From the NCBI RefSeq assembly GCF_026262505.1, contig NC_067204.1, positions 2,327,797 through 2,391,796 on the forward strand: 64,000 bases of DNA, read 5' to 3'. The position numbers were made by a program, and so were the translations under genes. Source of the DNA: Trichomonas vaginalis G3 (lineage: Eukaryota; Parabasalia; Trichomonadida; Trichomonadidae). Positions 33,709 to 44,700 of this stretch are shown one piece after another. Each line of letters opens with the position of its first letter. Positions within the stretch are counted from its first letter, which is position 1. The notes under the pieces are model-generated. The model did no database searches. It was not told the origin of the DNA and saw only the letters and a program-made list of their open reading frames with translations.

Positions 33709-36700
33709 AGAGGTAGGGCAACGATAGAAAATTTTTGGAAAAAAAGTTCGGAGATCTTAAACGTATCATATTCCCTGCATGGTTTGGTATCTTCCGCCAT
33801 GCGTTGTGCCAAACATATTGACACTTTCCAATAATTAATTTATGGTATGAGTCACAGAGTTAGATTATAAAAAGAAAGTAAATAATTGCAATTAGAAATC
33901 ATATATGTCGGAAATCAAATGTTGATGAGCAGAAACCTTTTACTCATCATAAAAGAGATAAATCACTAAAGATTTGTATACATTAAAATTTGATATTTGG
34001 TGCTCGAAAACTGTCTGATGGGACTCCTCCAAAATGAACCAATCTATCGCTGAGGACCAAATTAGATGATGTGGATGGTGTATTCTCTAATTCTAACTTA
34101 GGAAGAATGGGAACAAAACGAATGACGACAACAACATGTCAAACATAGATTAAATATCTATGAATCAATAAAGTATACGTGCATTGAAGGTGATAACGAT
34201 CACTTGAGGCTTATAACTCTTTGACTAAATTATGCAATAATTAAATATAATCATTTTTATATTTTTATACTGATAGTAATTAATATACTATCCTGCTTAA
34301 TAAATGGTATGATCAAATTTGTTTGAAAATTTAATTATGTATATGAAACTATGTCTTCTATATAAAAATCAAAATTTTCGGACGAACCTAGATTGAACCT
34401 TTATGAAAATCTATCATTTTTGTTAATTGAGTTAATATGAATCTTTTACATATGTATATATAGCATTGATAGCTTATATAATCATGGTTTATTCCATATT
34501 AACATATTTTTTCAGTTAAATTTGTTAATAATATCATGTAACAAATTAATTCAAGATTAGAATGTCTACAAAATGCTAACAAATAAGAACAAAATACGAT
34601 TTCTCGACTTAAATTTTAATATGGAGTAGTTTTTCGTTTAAATCTAATTAAAAATGAATAAAAACCTATCTTGTACTATTTTCATTCAAAGATTTTAATA
34701 ATGTAAATTATGCATTTTCATAATTCAGTACAGTTCTTTTTAGAATTAAAGTTGATGAGGATGATATTTGTGATTTAAAATAATTTGTTAATGTTCACCT
34801 TTTATTCATCACCTTGTGGTATGCCCTAAAGCAATAGCATTATCAATTCTGCTGAATTGATCAACTCAAAATTCCAAAAAAAATTCAAAATTTCAAAAAA
34901 TGAAATTAAACAATTTAAATTTTCACATGAAAAAATCAATTTCGAAAAAAATTTGGAAAATCAAAGTATTTGATAATTAGTCAAATAATCAATTTACATC
35001 GTTTTTACTCATAAAAAACAACTAATTTTTGATTTTGATATCATATTTGATAAATACTCATTCCAGAGTTGACGTAATGTATTAATTATTGTTAGAGATA
35101 TTGCTTTCGCAGCAAAATTCTTATTTCATGAAAGAAAAAAAAAATGATTTTATTCCAACAAAAACAAGTAAACAGATGAATGGAAACGTACTATATTTTC
35201 ATAAATGTAGTAATCAGCGTGTCAGCTTTTGTTTATCATGTTCGAGTCAAAATGTATTAACTTGTAATAAGAAATATTCGAAGATTATATGAAGTATTGA
35301 GCATTCTTTGTAGAAATATTTGTAATTCATTACTAACATATATAATAAAGTTGTTTTTTTTCCTTATTGCAATAATTTTGTCTGATTTTAATAACTTTTC
35401 ATGTATACGAGTTGTGTGAATATGCATCATAATATGCGTAAATATACTTATTTGCGACGAATAATGTGGTTGCATAATGGAGGTGCTAAATTTTGATTTT
35501 TAATATGGGGCTTTGGTATGTATAATCATGTTCTTATCTCAACGTAGGAGTATTGGTGCAATATGATTAAAATTTACGAGGTTGATCTTAAATTGAATAA
35601 TTCTGGAGTATAAATCACAATGCAGCTAATTCTATGTTAAAGATAGATACAGATTGTAGTAATCAATTAGGGAGTACAAATTCATTCTTTCATTTCTGTC
35701 GTATTGAGCAGAAAGGAAGAGATCATAACCCTAGGAAAAAAAGCCCAAATTTGTCACTTTTCATAGTACGTTAAACTCAATTCGCTCGGCGAATGCCGAG
35801 CACACGTACTCATCATTCAACATAATATTCTCATTCTTTGGTTATTATAGTGCCAGACAACACAAGATTTCAAAGAATTACTTGAGTTTTCAATTAATCT
35901 TAATCCGATTTTAGATTTATCGAGAACTCCATCATCACAATCACATACTTCAGTGCGGTAACTACAATTATCCATATACAGAAGGAAGTTCTTTTCGAAC
36001 AACTCATTTGGAGTCTGTTTTGGAAAGAACTTCTTTCTGTCCGACTTAATTTCATAGTTCCTGATCAACCAAAAGACAGAAACCACACACTATCTACTTA
36101 GGAAAGGAGTTCTTTCTAAATCTTCCTTAAATTGAGATTTTACGAGAGATAACCCTTCTATTGCACTTAAAAATGAACATTTTGATATCTTTAGTATCAC
36201 ACATGGTCATATATAGTATTTCATCTACATGAATACATTCATCTTTCGAAGTCTCTCATTAAATGGGAGGCTTCGAAAGATGAATCGTTTTATTCATACA
36301 ACTTTAAATCTCGAACACATTTAGAGAGTGAGTATATCATTTTATTTCTTGTTTTGAGTTTATTCTGATTCAAAATTGCAGTGAAAACAGAAGTTCACAC
36401 ATCATATCTGAATGTGAGCTCATCTATACTTATACGATCTCAATACTCCACTCTAAGCATAAGAGGTGAAGTTATATAAAAATTATCAGATGCGTTGAAG
36501 TCTCAAAAGTATTGCCTGAATGCTTGTTTCATATTTGTCCAAGTAGTTTCAATGAATAAATGTATTGTTTTTTATAATTTCGATTTATTTTTAGAAAATA
36601 TTCAATATAACCTTTATTGTGTTATTTACATCTCATAAATTCTCTGTCTAAATCATATAAAAGCGCGTTTTACCCCTATGAATCAAGAAATTCATTCAAT

Positions 36701-37107
36701 ATTCATGGTATATTTATTAAATTTATACGATTTACTAATAATCAATATTATATCCTCATAAATAGCAATATATTTTGGTAATCTATGATAATCATATACA
36801 ATATTTGAAATCAAATTTTCATTAGTTTAGGTTCCTTGTTAATAGTAAACCATTATATTTATTACTAATAATAAAATCTATGTGTCGTATTGAAATTCAA
36901 TAAAATTACTTATTCGGTCCAAAAAAACAAATTAGATAAAATTTTTCTTTTTTTATGTAATTTTTGTTTTTCATTTTTCTCAAGATCCTAAGTTATGTTC
37001 TAACTTTTGACATCATATCCTATCATGCTAGGCTATATATTATAGCATATCCAAAAGGCAAGGAAATCTATCAGAGAAGCCTTTTTGACCTATCGTTGCC
37101 CTACCTC
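33709..37107. mobile_element. 3.4-kb non-autonomous DNA element with 18-20 bp TIRs
   Basis: The left end AAGAGGTAGGGCAACGATAG at about 33709 and its exact complement at about 37090-37108 bracket the insert that splits the MULE-like fragment. The target duplication cannot be fixed because the site is T/A-rich (TTATT or TTTATTA are both possible). No transposase is recognised inside; a minus frame at 35817-36086 (89 codons, cysteine-containing) could be a remnant but matches nothing I know. Internal hairpins lie at about 35786-35803 (GCTCGGCGAATGCCGAGC) and 36238-36286 (ATTCATCTTTCGAAG with its complement). Confidence 0.78.
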
Positions 37108-37178
37108 TTTTATTATTATTTTATTAATTTTTTAAAATAAGGTTAATAAAAAAGTGACACTGTATCGTTTGTCCCACA
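37108..37178. mobile_element. 3' fragment of the MULE-like family (right half)
   Basis: Continues the match to 23550-23614: AATTTTTTAAAATAAGGTTA, then GTGACACTGTATCGTTTGTC. Together with 33630-33708 it shows that the 3.4-kb element jumped into an older transposon end. Confidence 0.8.
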
Positions 37179-37534
37179 CTCTCTGTTAACCTTCAATTTA
37201 TGACAGATGATCTACAGATTTCTATAATTGGATCTAATCACGATAAATTTTTTCGCTTACTAAAAGTAACCCAATTTTTATTCCGTAATTTTCAATTATG
37301 AAGTAAAATCAGTGTAATGCATGAAAATTCGGTTCACTTCATTTTTGACACTTTACATATCGGATGTATTATCTAAGAATTATATTATAAAATAATAATT
37401 TTGTGTTTTATAAGTTTATTTGTATAAATTGATTCAAAAAAAATGGAAAGACAAGAAGTGGATCTGCCAAATGAAAATCAGATTTATAGTTTTAGAGAGT
37501 TACATACATGAAATATGAAAATTGAACTTTGTAT

Positions 37535-37595
37535 AAGGAATTGTTGGCTATGATGTACTGATTCATGATCAGTACATCATAGCCAACAATTCCTT
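37535..37595. other. Hairpin 1: 28-bp perfect stem, 5-nt loop
   Basis: AAGGAATTGTTGGCTATGAT… pairs over 28 bp with its complement around TCATG. Preceded by TTGAACTTTGTAT, as is hairpin 5. Confidence 0.95.
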
Positions 37596-37600
37596 CGCAA

Positions 37601-37654
37601 ACAGCGGGAAACTTTGTCTGAATAGTTTAACATTCAGACAAAGTTTCCCGCTGT
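37601..37654. other. Hairpin 2: 23-bp perfect stem, 8-nt loop
   Basis: ACAGCGGGAAACTTTGTCTG… pairs perfectly over 23 bp around AGTTTAAC. A single diverged copy of its left arm (AAACAACCCGAAATTTGTCT) follows hairpin 5. Confidence 0.95.
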
Positions 37655-37659
37655 CAGAG

Positions 37660-37720
37660 AGGGAATGGAAGGGTAAGAGGTATATATTCATAATGTATAC
37701 CTCTTACCCTTTCATTCCCT
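37660..37720. other. Hairpin 3: 25-bp stem with one G·T pair, 11-nt loop
   Basis: AGGGAATGGAAGGGTAAGAG… pairs with its complement over 25 positions, 24 Watson-Crick plus one G·T. Confidence 0.93.
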
Positions 37721-37724
37721 CGAG

Positions 37725-37779
37725 AAAGTTCAAAAACTTGGTGCAATCAGTTCTGATTGCACCCAAGTTTTTGAACTTT
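37725..37779. other. Hairpin 4: 25-bp stem with one bulged base, 4-nt loop
   Basis: AAAGTTCAAAAACTTGG…CAATCA pairs with its complement around GTTC, with a single bulged C on the right arm. Confidence 0.93.
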
Positions 37780-37783
37780 GTAT

Positions 37784-37844
37784 AAGGAATTGTTGGCTAT
37801 GATGTACTGATCATGAATCAGTACATCATAGCCAACAATTCCTT
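37784..37844. other. Hairpin 5: 28-bp perfect stem, copy of hairpin 1
   Basis: The stem is the same as in hairpin 1. The loop (CATGA) is its reverse complement, so one whole hairpin is an inverted copy of the other, while the flanking TTGAACTTTGTAT is in direct orientation. Confidence 0.95.
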
Positions 37845-38189
37845 CCCAAACAACCCGAAATTTGTCTGATTCCACACTAATTTTATTAATTTATCTAAAC
37901 TTTTATCCTCGTCTACAATTTAATCATCAATAATTATCTCTTGTTCTATTTCACTATTATATATATATATATTTATATGATTTGATTTAAAAAAAAAAAT
38001 AAATAAATTAATAAATCATTTACTCAAATATATCAAAAGTTTTATTTTTATATATAAAGATAACTACTTTTAAAAAAAAATACCCTATATATTTTTGCCA
38101 TGTAAACTATTTTTGTCATGTAAACTTGTCACTTTCTGTCAGAAGTGAAGTGAACCGAATTTTCATGCACAACAATTAAGTAAAATCAG

Positions 38190-38725
38190 AATCCGAATTT
38201 TCTGAAAATTATATTTACGCTGCATAATTTAAATGATCATCAGCTCAAACATGTGAAAAATCTATTAATCAGTACTGTAAGGATTATTTTCCCCATATCG
38301 ATCAGAAAGATTAAATATTACTTAGATTAAGCCGAGCAGAATACACACAAAAAATATCCTATTGGAAGACAATCAGAATTCCTAAGGAGATCAGTGAATA
38401 TATGAATTTTTTTCTGCCGATATTTCATAGTAATTTTTTTAACGAAGATTTACGCATGTCTGCTCAATTACTATGCATGTAAATCATGAAAGTAGCATGA
38501 GTATATGATTTATGCAGCTTTCAAGTATGATTGCCTAATTGGGTGAAAAAAGTTTGAACTTATTTTATATTACAACAAAATCCTTTATAATTTTCTTTTA
38601 TGAGTCATATCTGATCATAAATGCCAGAAATGAAGTAACAGATTTGACCATCGTATTGTCAAAAATTTAAGTAAACTATTGAAAAAAATTATAGATCAAT
38701 TTTTTTTTGTAACTTTTTTTTTGGG
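38190..38725. other. AT-rich region upstream of the BEACH gene
   Basis: No gene or repeat recognised. A T-run (38700-38722) directly precedes the ATG; no clear Inr is seen. Confidence 0.5.
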
Positions 38726-41700
38726 ATGGAAAATGACGAAATTTTACAGATAGTTTCAATATTATCTGTAAAATTTCCGGATAATATTCCTGAGGAGTTT
38801 GCAACACTACCCATCGTTGATATCCTTAAAAATACAACATTTCCAGATATAAAACACTTTGAAACGGTGGGAATCTCTGTTTCTCAGCTCCAAAAGAAAT
38901 CCAATGCCGAAATATCGAAATCCCTGCTCTTTGAATTTAACTTTTCTACTGAAGTTTTGGAATTTTTCATTTCATATACTTCCAAGACTCCAGAAGCAGA
39001 GTATTACATCGATGTATACATACTAGTATCATTTGCATACTGGTTTCTTCAGTATGAGCAGACAAAATCCTCAGAAAATGCATTACTTTTATTAAAATCG
39101 ATGCATCGAATCGTAAATACGAATTTCAAGAAGAAATCAACCCAACTTTTTTCTATTATAATGAATGTTTACATAAATTCACCACAATTCGTTTCAAAAG
39201 AAGTTATGCCATTAATACCGAGAATTATACAAGAATTGAAGACGGAATGGATGTATTTTTCTAAATGGGTACTAACATTTATCTCAATATTACTACAACC
39301 CGAAAACAAAACTTTATTTGAAGAATTTGCTTCCGAATTAACCCCAGAAGTCAACAAATCCACAGATCCAATCAAGCAAAGCGAGTTTACATCACTCTGC
39401 CACATTCTAGGCCGAGATATCATGGAATTAAACAACACAGAGATAAAAGTCTTCACAGCTTTCATTCATCATTATAAAGAACCGATAGGAACAGATTTCT
39501 TGGATTTCGCAATTGTATCGTCTTTTTTAAAGACATTTATTCCAACTTCTTTTGGAAAAACTACAGATCAGCCAGAAATACCGGAAATCGGGTTCCACCA
39601 AGGCATTTTGTATTCCGTCGATGTTACAAAGCTCTTTGACAAGCTTCCTGTTCAATTTGATGACGTTTCTTACTTTGAATTTCAAATTAAACCGGAATTT
39701 AAAGAGCAACATGAGAATTTACTTAGTATACTTACAGAGAAATGCAGCGTGATGGATATCATGACACTTATGAAGAAGTGGATCGCTCAGTTGGGCACAG
39801 AAGAAACAATTTTAAATAATATTTCATTTTTTACTTACATTTTGGATAAAATGGACATGACACCAGATGAAGTAAGGGAATACATCAAAACTGTGGCCGA
39901 AACATGTGCTTTTTCTGCAACAATTTACGTAACAAATATTATTAAGCTGCAAAGGTCAATTGTATACATCACAAGGAAGGCACAGTTCTCGGGCATCCCA
40001 TTTCTCGTCAAAACAATCAAGAATCATAAGATAATTTACAACATTGTTCGAGTTTTGTTTGTAAACTTCGATTTGCTCGGAAAAGAGATTTTCAATTCAT
40101 CGGAAATTCTCAAATCTATCGTCCAACTGTTTTTTTCTGCGGTAGAAACTCAAGGAACCGAAAAAATTTTGAATGATGTTTATTTATTCGTAATGAAGAC
40201 GATAAACGTCAGTGAGAATGCTAATGTATGTTTCTCATTGCTCGAATTCAACTCCCTCATTGTTTATTTCATAATTGATGACTTAATTCGACCAAAAGTT
40301 TTAGAATTTCTCAAAACCTTCATGTTAAATGAGCTTTCGAGCTTCGGAATGGCCTTTCCATCCGCTGTATCAAGTCTCCTGCAAACTCTGACCGTCCAAT
40401 ACAGTTTTGCTCACTCAAGAAATATTGCGAACGAAATTTTGGAGACATTGAACTACTGTTTGCTCGAGAGACCCGCTCTTGTCCTAATGTTCTCAAATAT
40501 ACACCCAGTTCTCAAGTTGTTGCTTCAAAATATTGGAGAATCTGATATCGACTACAAAATTTTAGTAAATATCATAAAGTTCACAAAAATAGTCATTTCG
40601 GATGTGAACTGTGATCCATCCATCATTCAAATCATTATTAAGAAAACTCTGATAATGAAAAATGAAAATTTCCATGATGCCGTGCAATCTGAGCTATACG
40701 AGCTTGCAATTTATAAGAATCCGATGGAGATTATCAGGTTTAGCTCCCTTTTGACCATAATTTTGCAGAGATATAAATCAAAAGAAGATAAAATTTTATT
40801 TATAAGGATGATACACGCTATAATCAAAGTATCAAGGAATAACTTGATGGAATTACTCAATTCCAAGTTCGATGAGTATCTTTTGGACGAAATTGCGAAT
40901 TTCGGAACAAATGAAGGTAATAACGACGAATTGGTTGAAGCTTACCTTGATTTATTGACAGAGATACACTCAAAGGCCGCATCCACAGCCAGTGTTTCTA
41001 AATATATTACGTTGTTTTCGCCTTATGAAGGGAAATACATTCATCCCAACATTTTATCGATATATAACCACTTTATAGAGACTGTTGAGAGATATATGAT
41101 AGAACCCGTACCTTATATTCCATTAAAATCAGGTTCTCCGACGATTGAAATGACAATTAAGGAAAAATCCTTCATTTTATCGGTTTATATGTTCATAGAA
41201 CCATATAATTGTATTAATTATGACACAATATGGACCGTAAAAGCCGCAAATACCACTGTTTCTTTATGTATTCAAAATTTGAAGTTTGTTTTCAGTTTTA
41301 ACTTCAAAAACAACTTACAATCATTGAATATAAGGAAACAGAATATGGGATATTGGTTCTGGTTGAACGTATTGATCTCTTTTGAACCTAATTTAATAAG
41401 ATTGAAATTTATTGACGAAAATGTTGATGATATTGTATTTCCTTTCGAGTACAACAACGAAGATATCATCATTACAGTCGGTCCGTCCAATCCAAAGAAC
41501 AATCAAGTGCCAATTGCCTACATTTCGGATGCAATTATTTCAAAATCAGACCAACAACCATTGAATTTCAAAAACCATGATAACCATATCGCTTATTTCA
41601 CTTTATCCGAGAAGAACAGAAGGATAAACCTCAAATCTCCCTTCGAAACAATAAAATTAGTTGGGCCAACTAACATTAGAAGCTCTGCATTCCCAAGTAT

Positions 41701-44700
41701 CTTCGCGCACACTGTTGGATTTCGTTTCTTCTCCATTATATTCGCGGAAGAAAACATGCAGGCCGTGAATAAGAGAAAAATTGAAAATTTATTAATACAT
41801 ATCTTGAAAGGATTAACAAGATTGTTTCAGGCTTATACTAGATTAGAGTTCTACTTCTTCAAAGGAGACTGCACTGCTGTTTTATGCTACTTTTTGATGA
41901 ATCATGAAAAAACAATAGAATTATTTACAACGATCAAAGAGTTTTCACTTGCATTGCATTATACAAAACTCAAGAATGAAGTATTTAAGAACGTTTTGCT
42001 TTCTTTTCTTATTTGGAGAACAGCTCCTCAAAATGTTTTAGTTCACGTGACTTCCCAGTGGATTTCCTTACTCACCAAGCAAACTTATCCATTGTTTGAA
42101 GACGCCATCCCTTTAATTGCCGTTTTAAGAGAAATAAGATTACAATCTTCCCTAGAAGAGCCTTGTATCCCCATTATTTCCAATTATTCGGCAATTGCGT
42201 CCAACATGATCTTGCTTGCGAACACTAGTTATAACTTTGAATGCTTAGTTGGAGAAATTGTTTCATCATCAACGGCTCAACAAACAATTATGCTAAATAC
42301 TATTCTCCAATCTGTTCTAACGAGTGAACACATTGCGGAAAGCCATGTTCGCGATAAAGAAGCCTGCTTTTTCTTGTTACAATCAATTTTACGAATTCCC
42401 GATGAAAGCTTATTAATAATGATACTTGATTGCATCATATTAGCCCATACACGCCATATTTTTGATACAATTCCTTTATTTTACCACGTAACAATTGTTC
42501 AACGGATGATTTTGCCAGAAATGCTTTCAATGAACGCCATAAATCTCATTTCGGCCAAGACGAGTTGCACTAGCGAGTTAGTTGGTATTTTGGTGAAGAT
42601 GGCGTCTCAAATTGGCCAAGAAGCACTAAATTCTGCCGCAAAATCGATAAAATTGAATGATTCCTTCTCTTCCATTGAATTAGTCAGCTTCGTTAACGAG
42701 CTTTTCTTTTATTCCGATAAATCTTCGCTCACAAAATATTTTGAATTTCTGGATAAGTTTGTTCCCAACGCTTTACAGATATTGAAGGCGAACGAGATAT
42801 TCGAAATATTCCTTACAAGTGAATACGCGTTACATCTGATGCAAACAAATAACACAAACTATACTTTGGATGAAATTATTTCGATGATTTTATTTACGTG
42901 CAAGAAAAACATATCGGAAAATTTCTACAAGGCCTACCAGAACAGCCCATTCAGCAAACAGAAGAAAAGAGCCAAAATTTTCATACCATTAGAAGAAAAA
43001 ATTTTGAATATGGTCAAAGTCAATCCCAGCTACGTTTATTACATCCGATTAGATCAGAATAATAAATGGATGGACCACTACCTGGCCAAAATCATTCTAG
43101 ATAAGGCTCTTCAGGAGCAAACGAAAACAGACAATTTCCCAATCGACGAAAACCTCAAAGACCTTCTTATTCTTACAATGGTAAGGTGCGGAGACGAAAG
43201 TTTCGCTCATTTACTCAAAGATCCGACGGTTTTGATGGTTGCGGACTATTTTAGGTTCAATTTCACTCATTCCGAGAAATATATAGCAAATATACAGATG
43301 CCGAAGATAATAAAGTACTTCGAGACCATTGAATTCCCTTACGAAAAGAAAGTTGGAAAGATTTACACTTATTTACACGAATACTTAACAAATCAAGAAG
43401 ATATTGTAAATAAGAATATGCAGATGACGAAAGCTGATGAGTTCATTGATGGATATTACGCGGAAAACTCTAAAACTTTCGATTCTTTCCAAGATTTGAC
43501 GAAATCATATGAAATTAAATGGAAGAAGTTGTTAAGAGAGTTCACTCAGAAGCACGCTCCATGGTATCAGTACTTTGTCCCTGAAAATGAACGTAAAACC
43601 CATTTAATGCGCGATGATGTGATTGTTAAAGGTGTTCCATGCAAATTAATCATGAATTCGAACTTCGATGACCATCTGATGGCCTCCCTGATCAGAGATA
43701 CCGGCGGACAGAAGGAAGCTGAGAAATTAATGCAAGAAAGACTATTACAAGAACAGAACATTAATAAGAAGAAGATCATTCCTATCGGAATCGAAATTCC
43801 TAAGTTCGATTCAGAAAAAGAAGCGAATTCCCCTTCAAAGAAAGATAAAATCAAAGAAAAGTCATTTGACTGTCAAAAAGTGACAGTTACGGGCGTAGAA
43901 GAATGTAAACTTGAATTTGGACTTTTTATATCGATTAAGACAGCGAAATCAACAATTTCGTTTGAGAAAGAAGAAGTACAAGCCATATACCTTAGAACAT
44001 TCTTACAGAAACCAACAGCTTTGGAGATTTTCCTTGATTATGTAAGTTATTTCCTTAATTTCGACATTTCAGTTCTTAATAATGTCTTCAAGTACTTCGA
44101 GAAGGTCATACCAAGGAACGTTGTCGACAACAAACTGCCAAAAGTTGTGTTTTCAAGTCTAGATTTCACAGATAAGTGGATCAGCGGCGAAATCACTAAT
44201 TTCGAGTATCTCATCGCTCTAAACAAATACTCCGGACGTTCCTTCAACGATCCAGCCCAGTATCCAATGATGCCGTGGGTCATATTAGACTATGACTCAG
44301 AAAAAATAGATTTGAACGATAAAAAACTTTACAGGAACATGTCAAAACCGGTTGGAGCGTTAGATAACGATAGATTGGAGATTTTGAAGAAAAATGCAGA
44401 CAATAGAAACGTTGGACTTCCAAAAGAGAACTGGTTCTTGTACGGAACAGGTCCAATATGTCCAATGCAGGTCTACGGCTACTTCGTGAGGCTGGAACCA
44501 TTCACTTCTATGCACATTCAGTTCCAAGGAGGGAAATTCGACAATTCCAGCCGAATTTTCAAGTCAATACAGCAGTGCTTCAAGAATTGCACACATAACT
44601 TGCAGTCTTTCTACGAATTGACCCCCGAATTCTACATTTCGCCTGAATTTCTGACGAATTCAGAACATTTCGACCTCGGAACAGGAGATGAAGGCAATGT

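Larger units (their letters stand above)
37318..38169. mobile_element. 852-bp fold-back element carrying a hairpin cluster
   Basis: A perfect 24-bp inverted terminal repeat (left at 37318-37341 beginning TGCATGAAAATTCGG, right at 38146-38169) bounds the element. Similarity continues inward loosely (TTTTTGACACTTTACAT versus CTTCTGACA…TTTACAT). AAGTAAAATCAG occurs just outside both ends, inside CAATTATGAAGTAAAATCAG on the left (37293-37312) and CAATTAAGTAAAATCAG on the right (38173-38189), which may be a long target duplication. There is no ORF. The striking content is five consecutive hairpins at 37535-37844. Confidence 0.8.

Noticed and set aside
33582-33834. Short overlapping frames at the left end of the 3.4-kb element
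   Set aside because: They cross the junction between two elements and read through a TIR, so they cannot be a native gene.
43567-44501. Minus-strand frames within the BEACH gene
   Set aside because: Shadows of the 2398-codon plus-strand gene.
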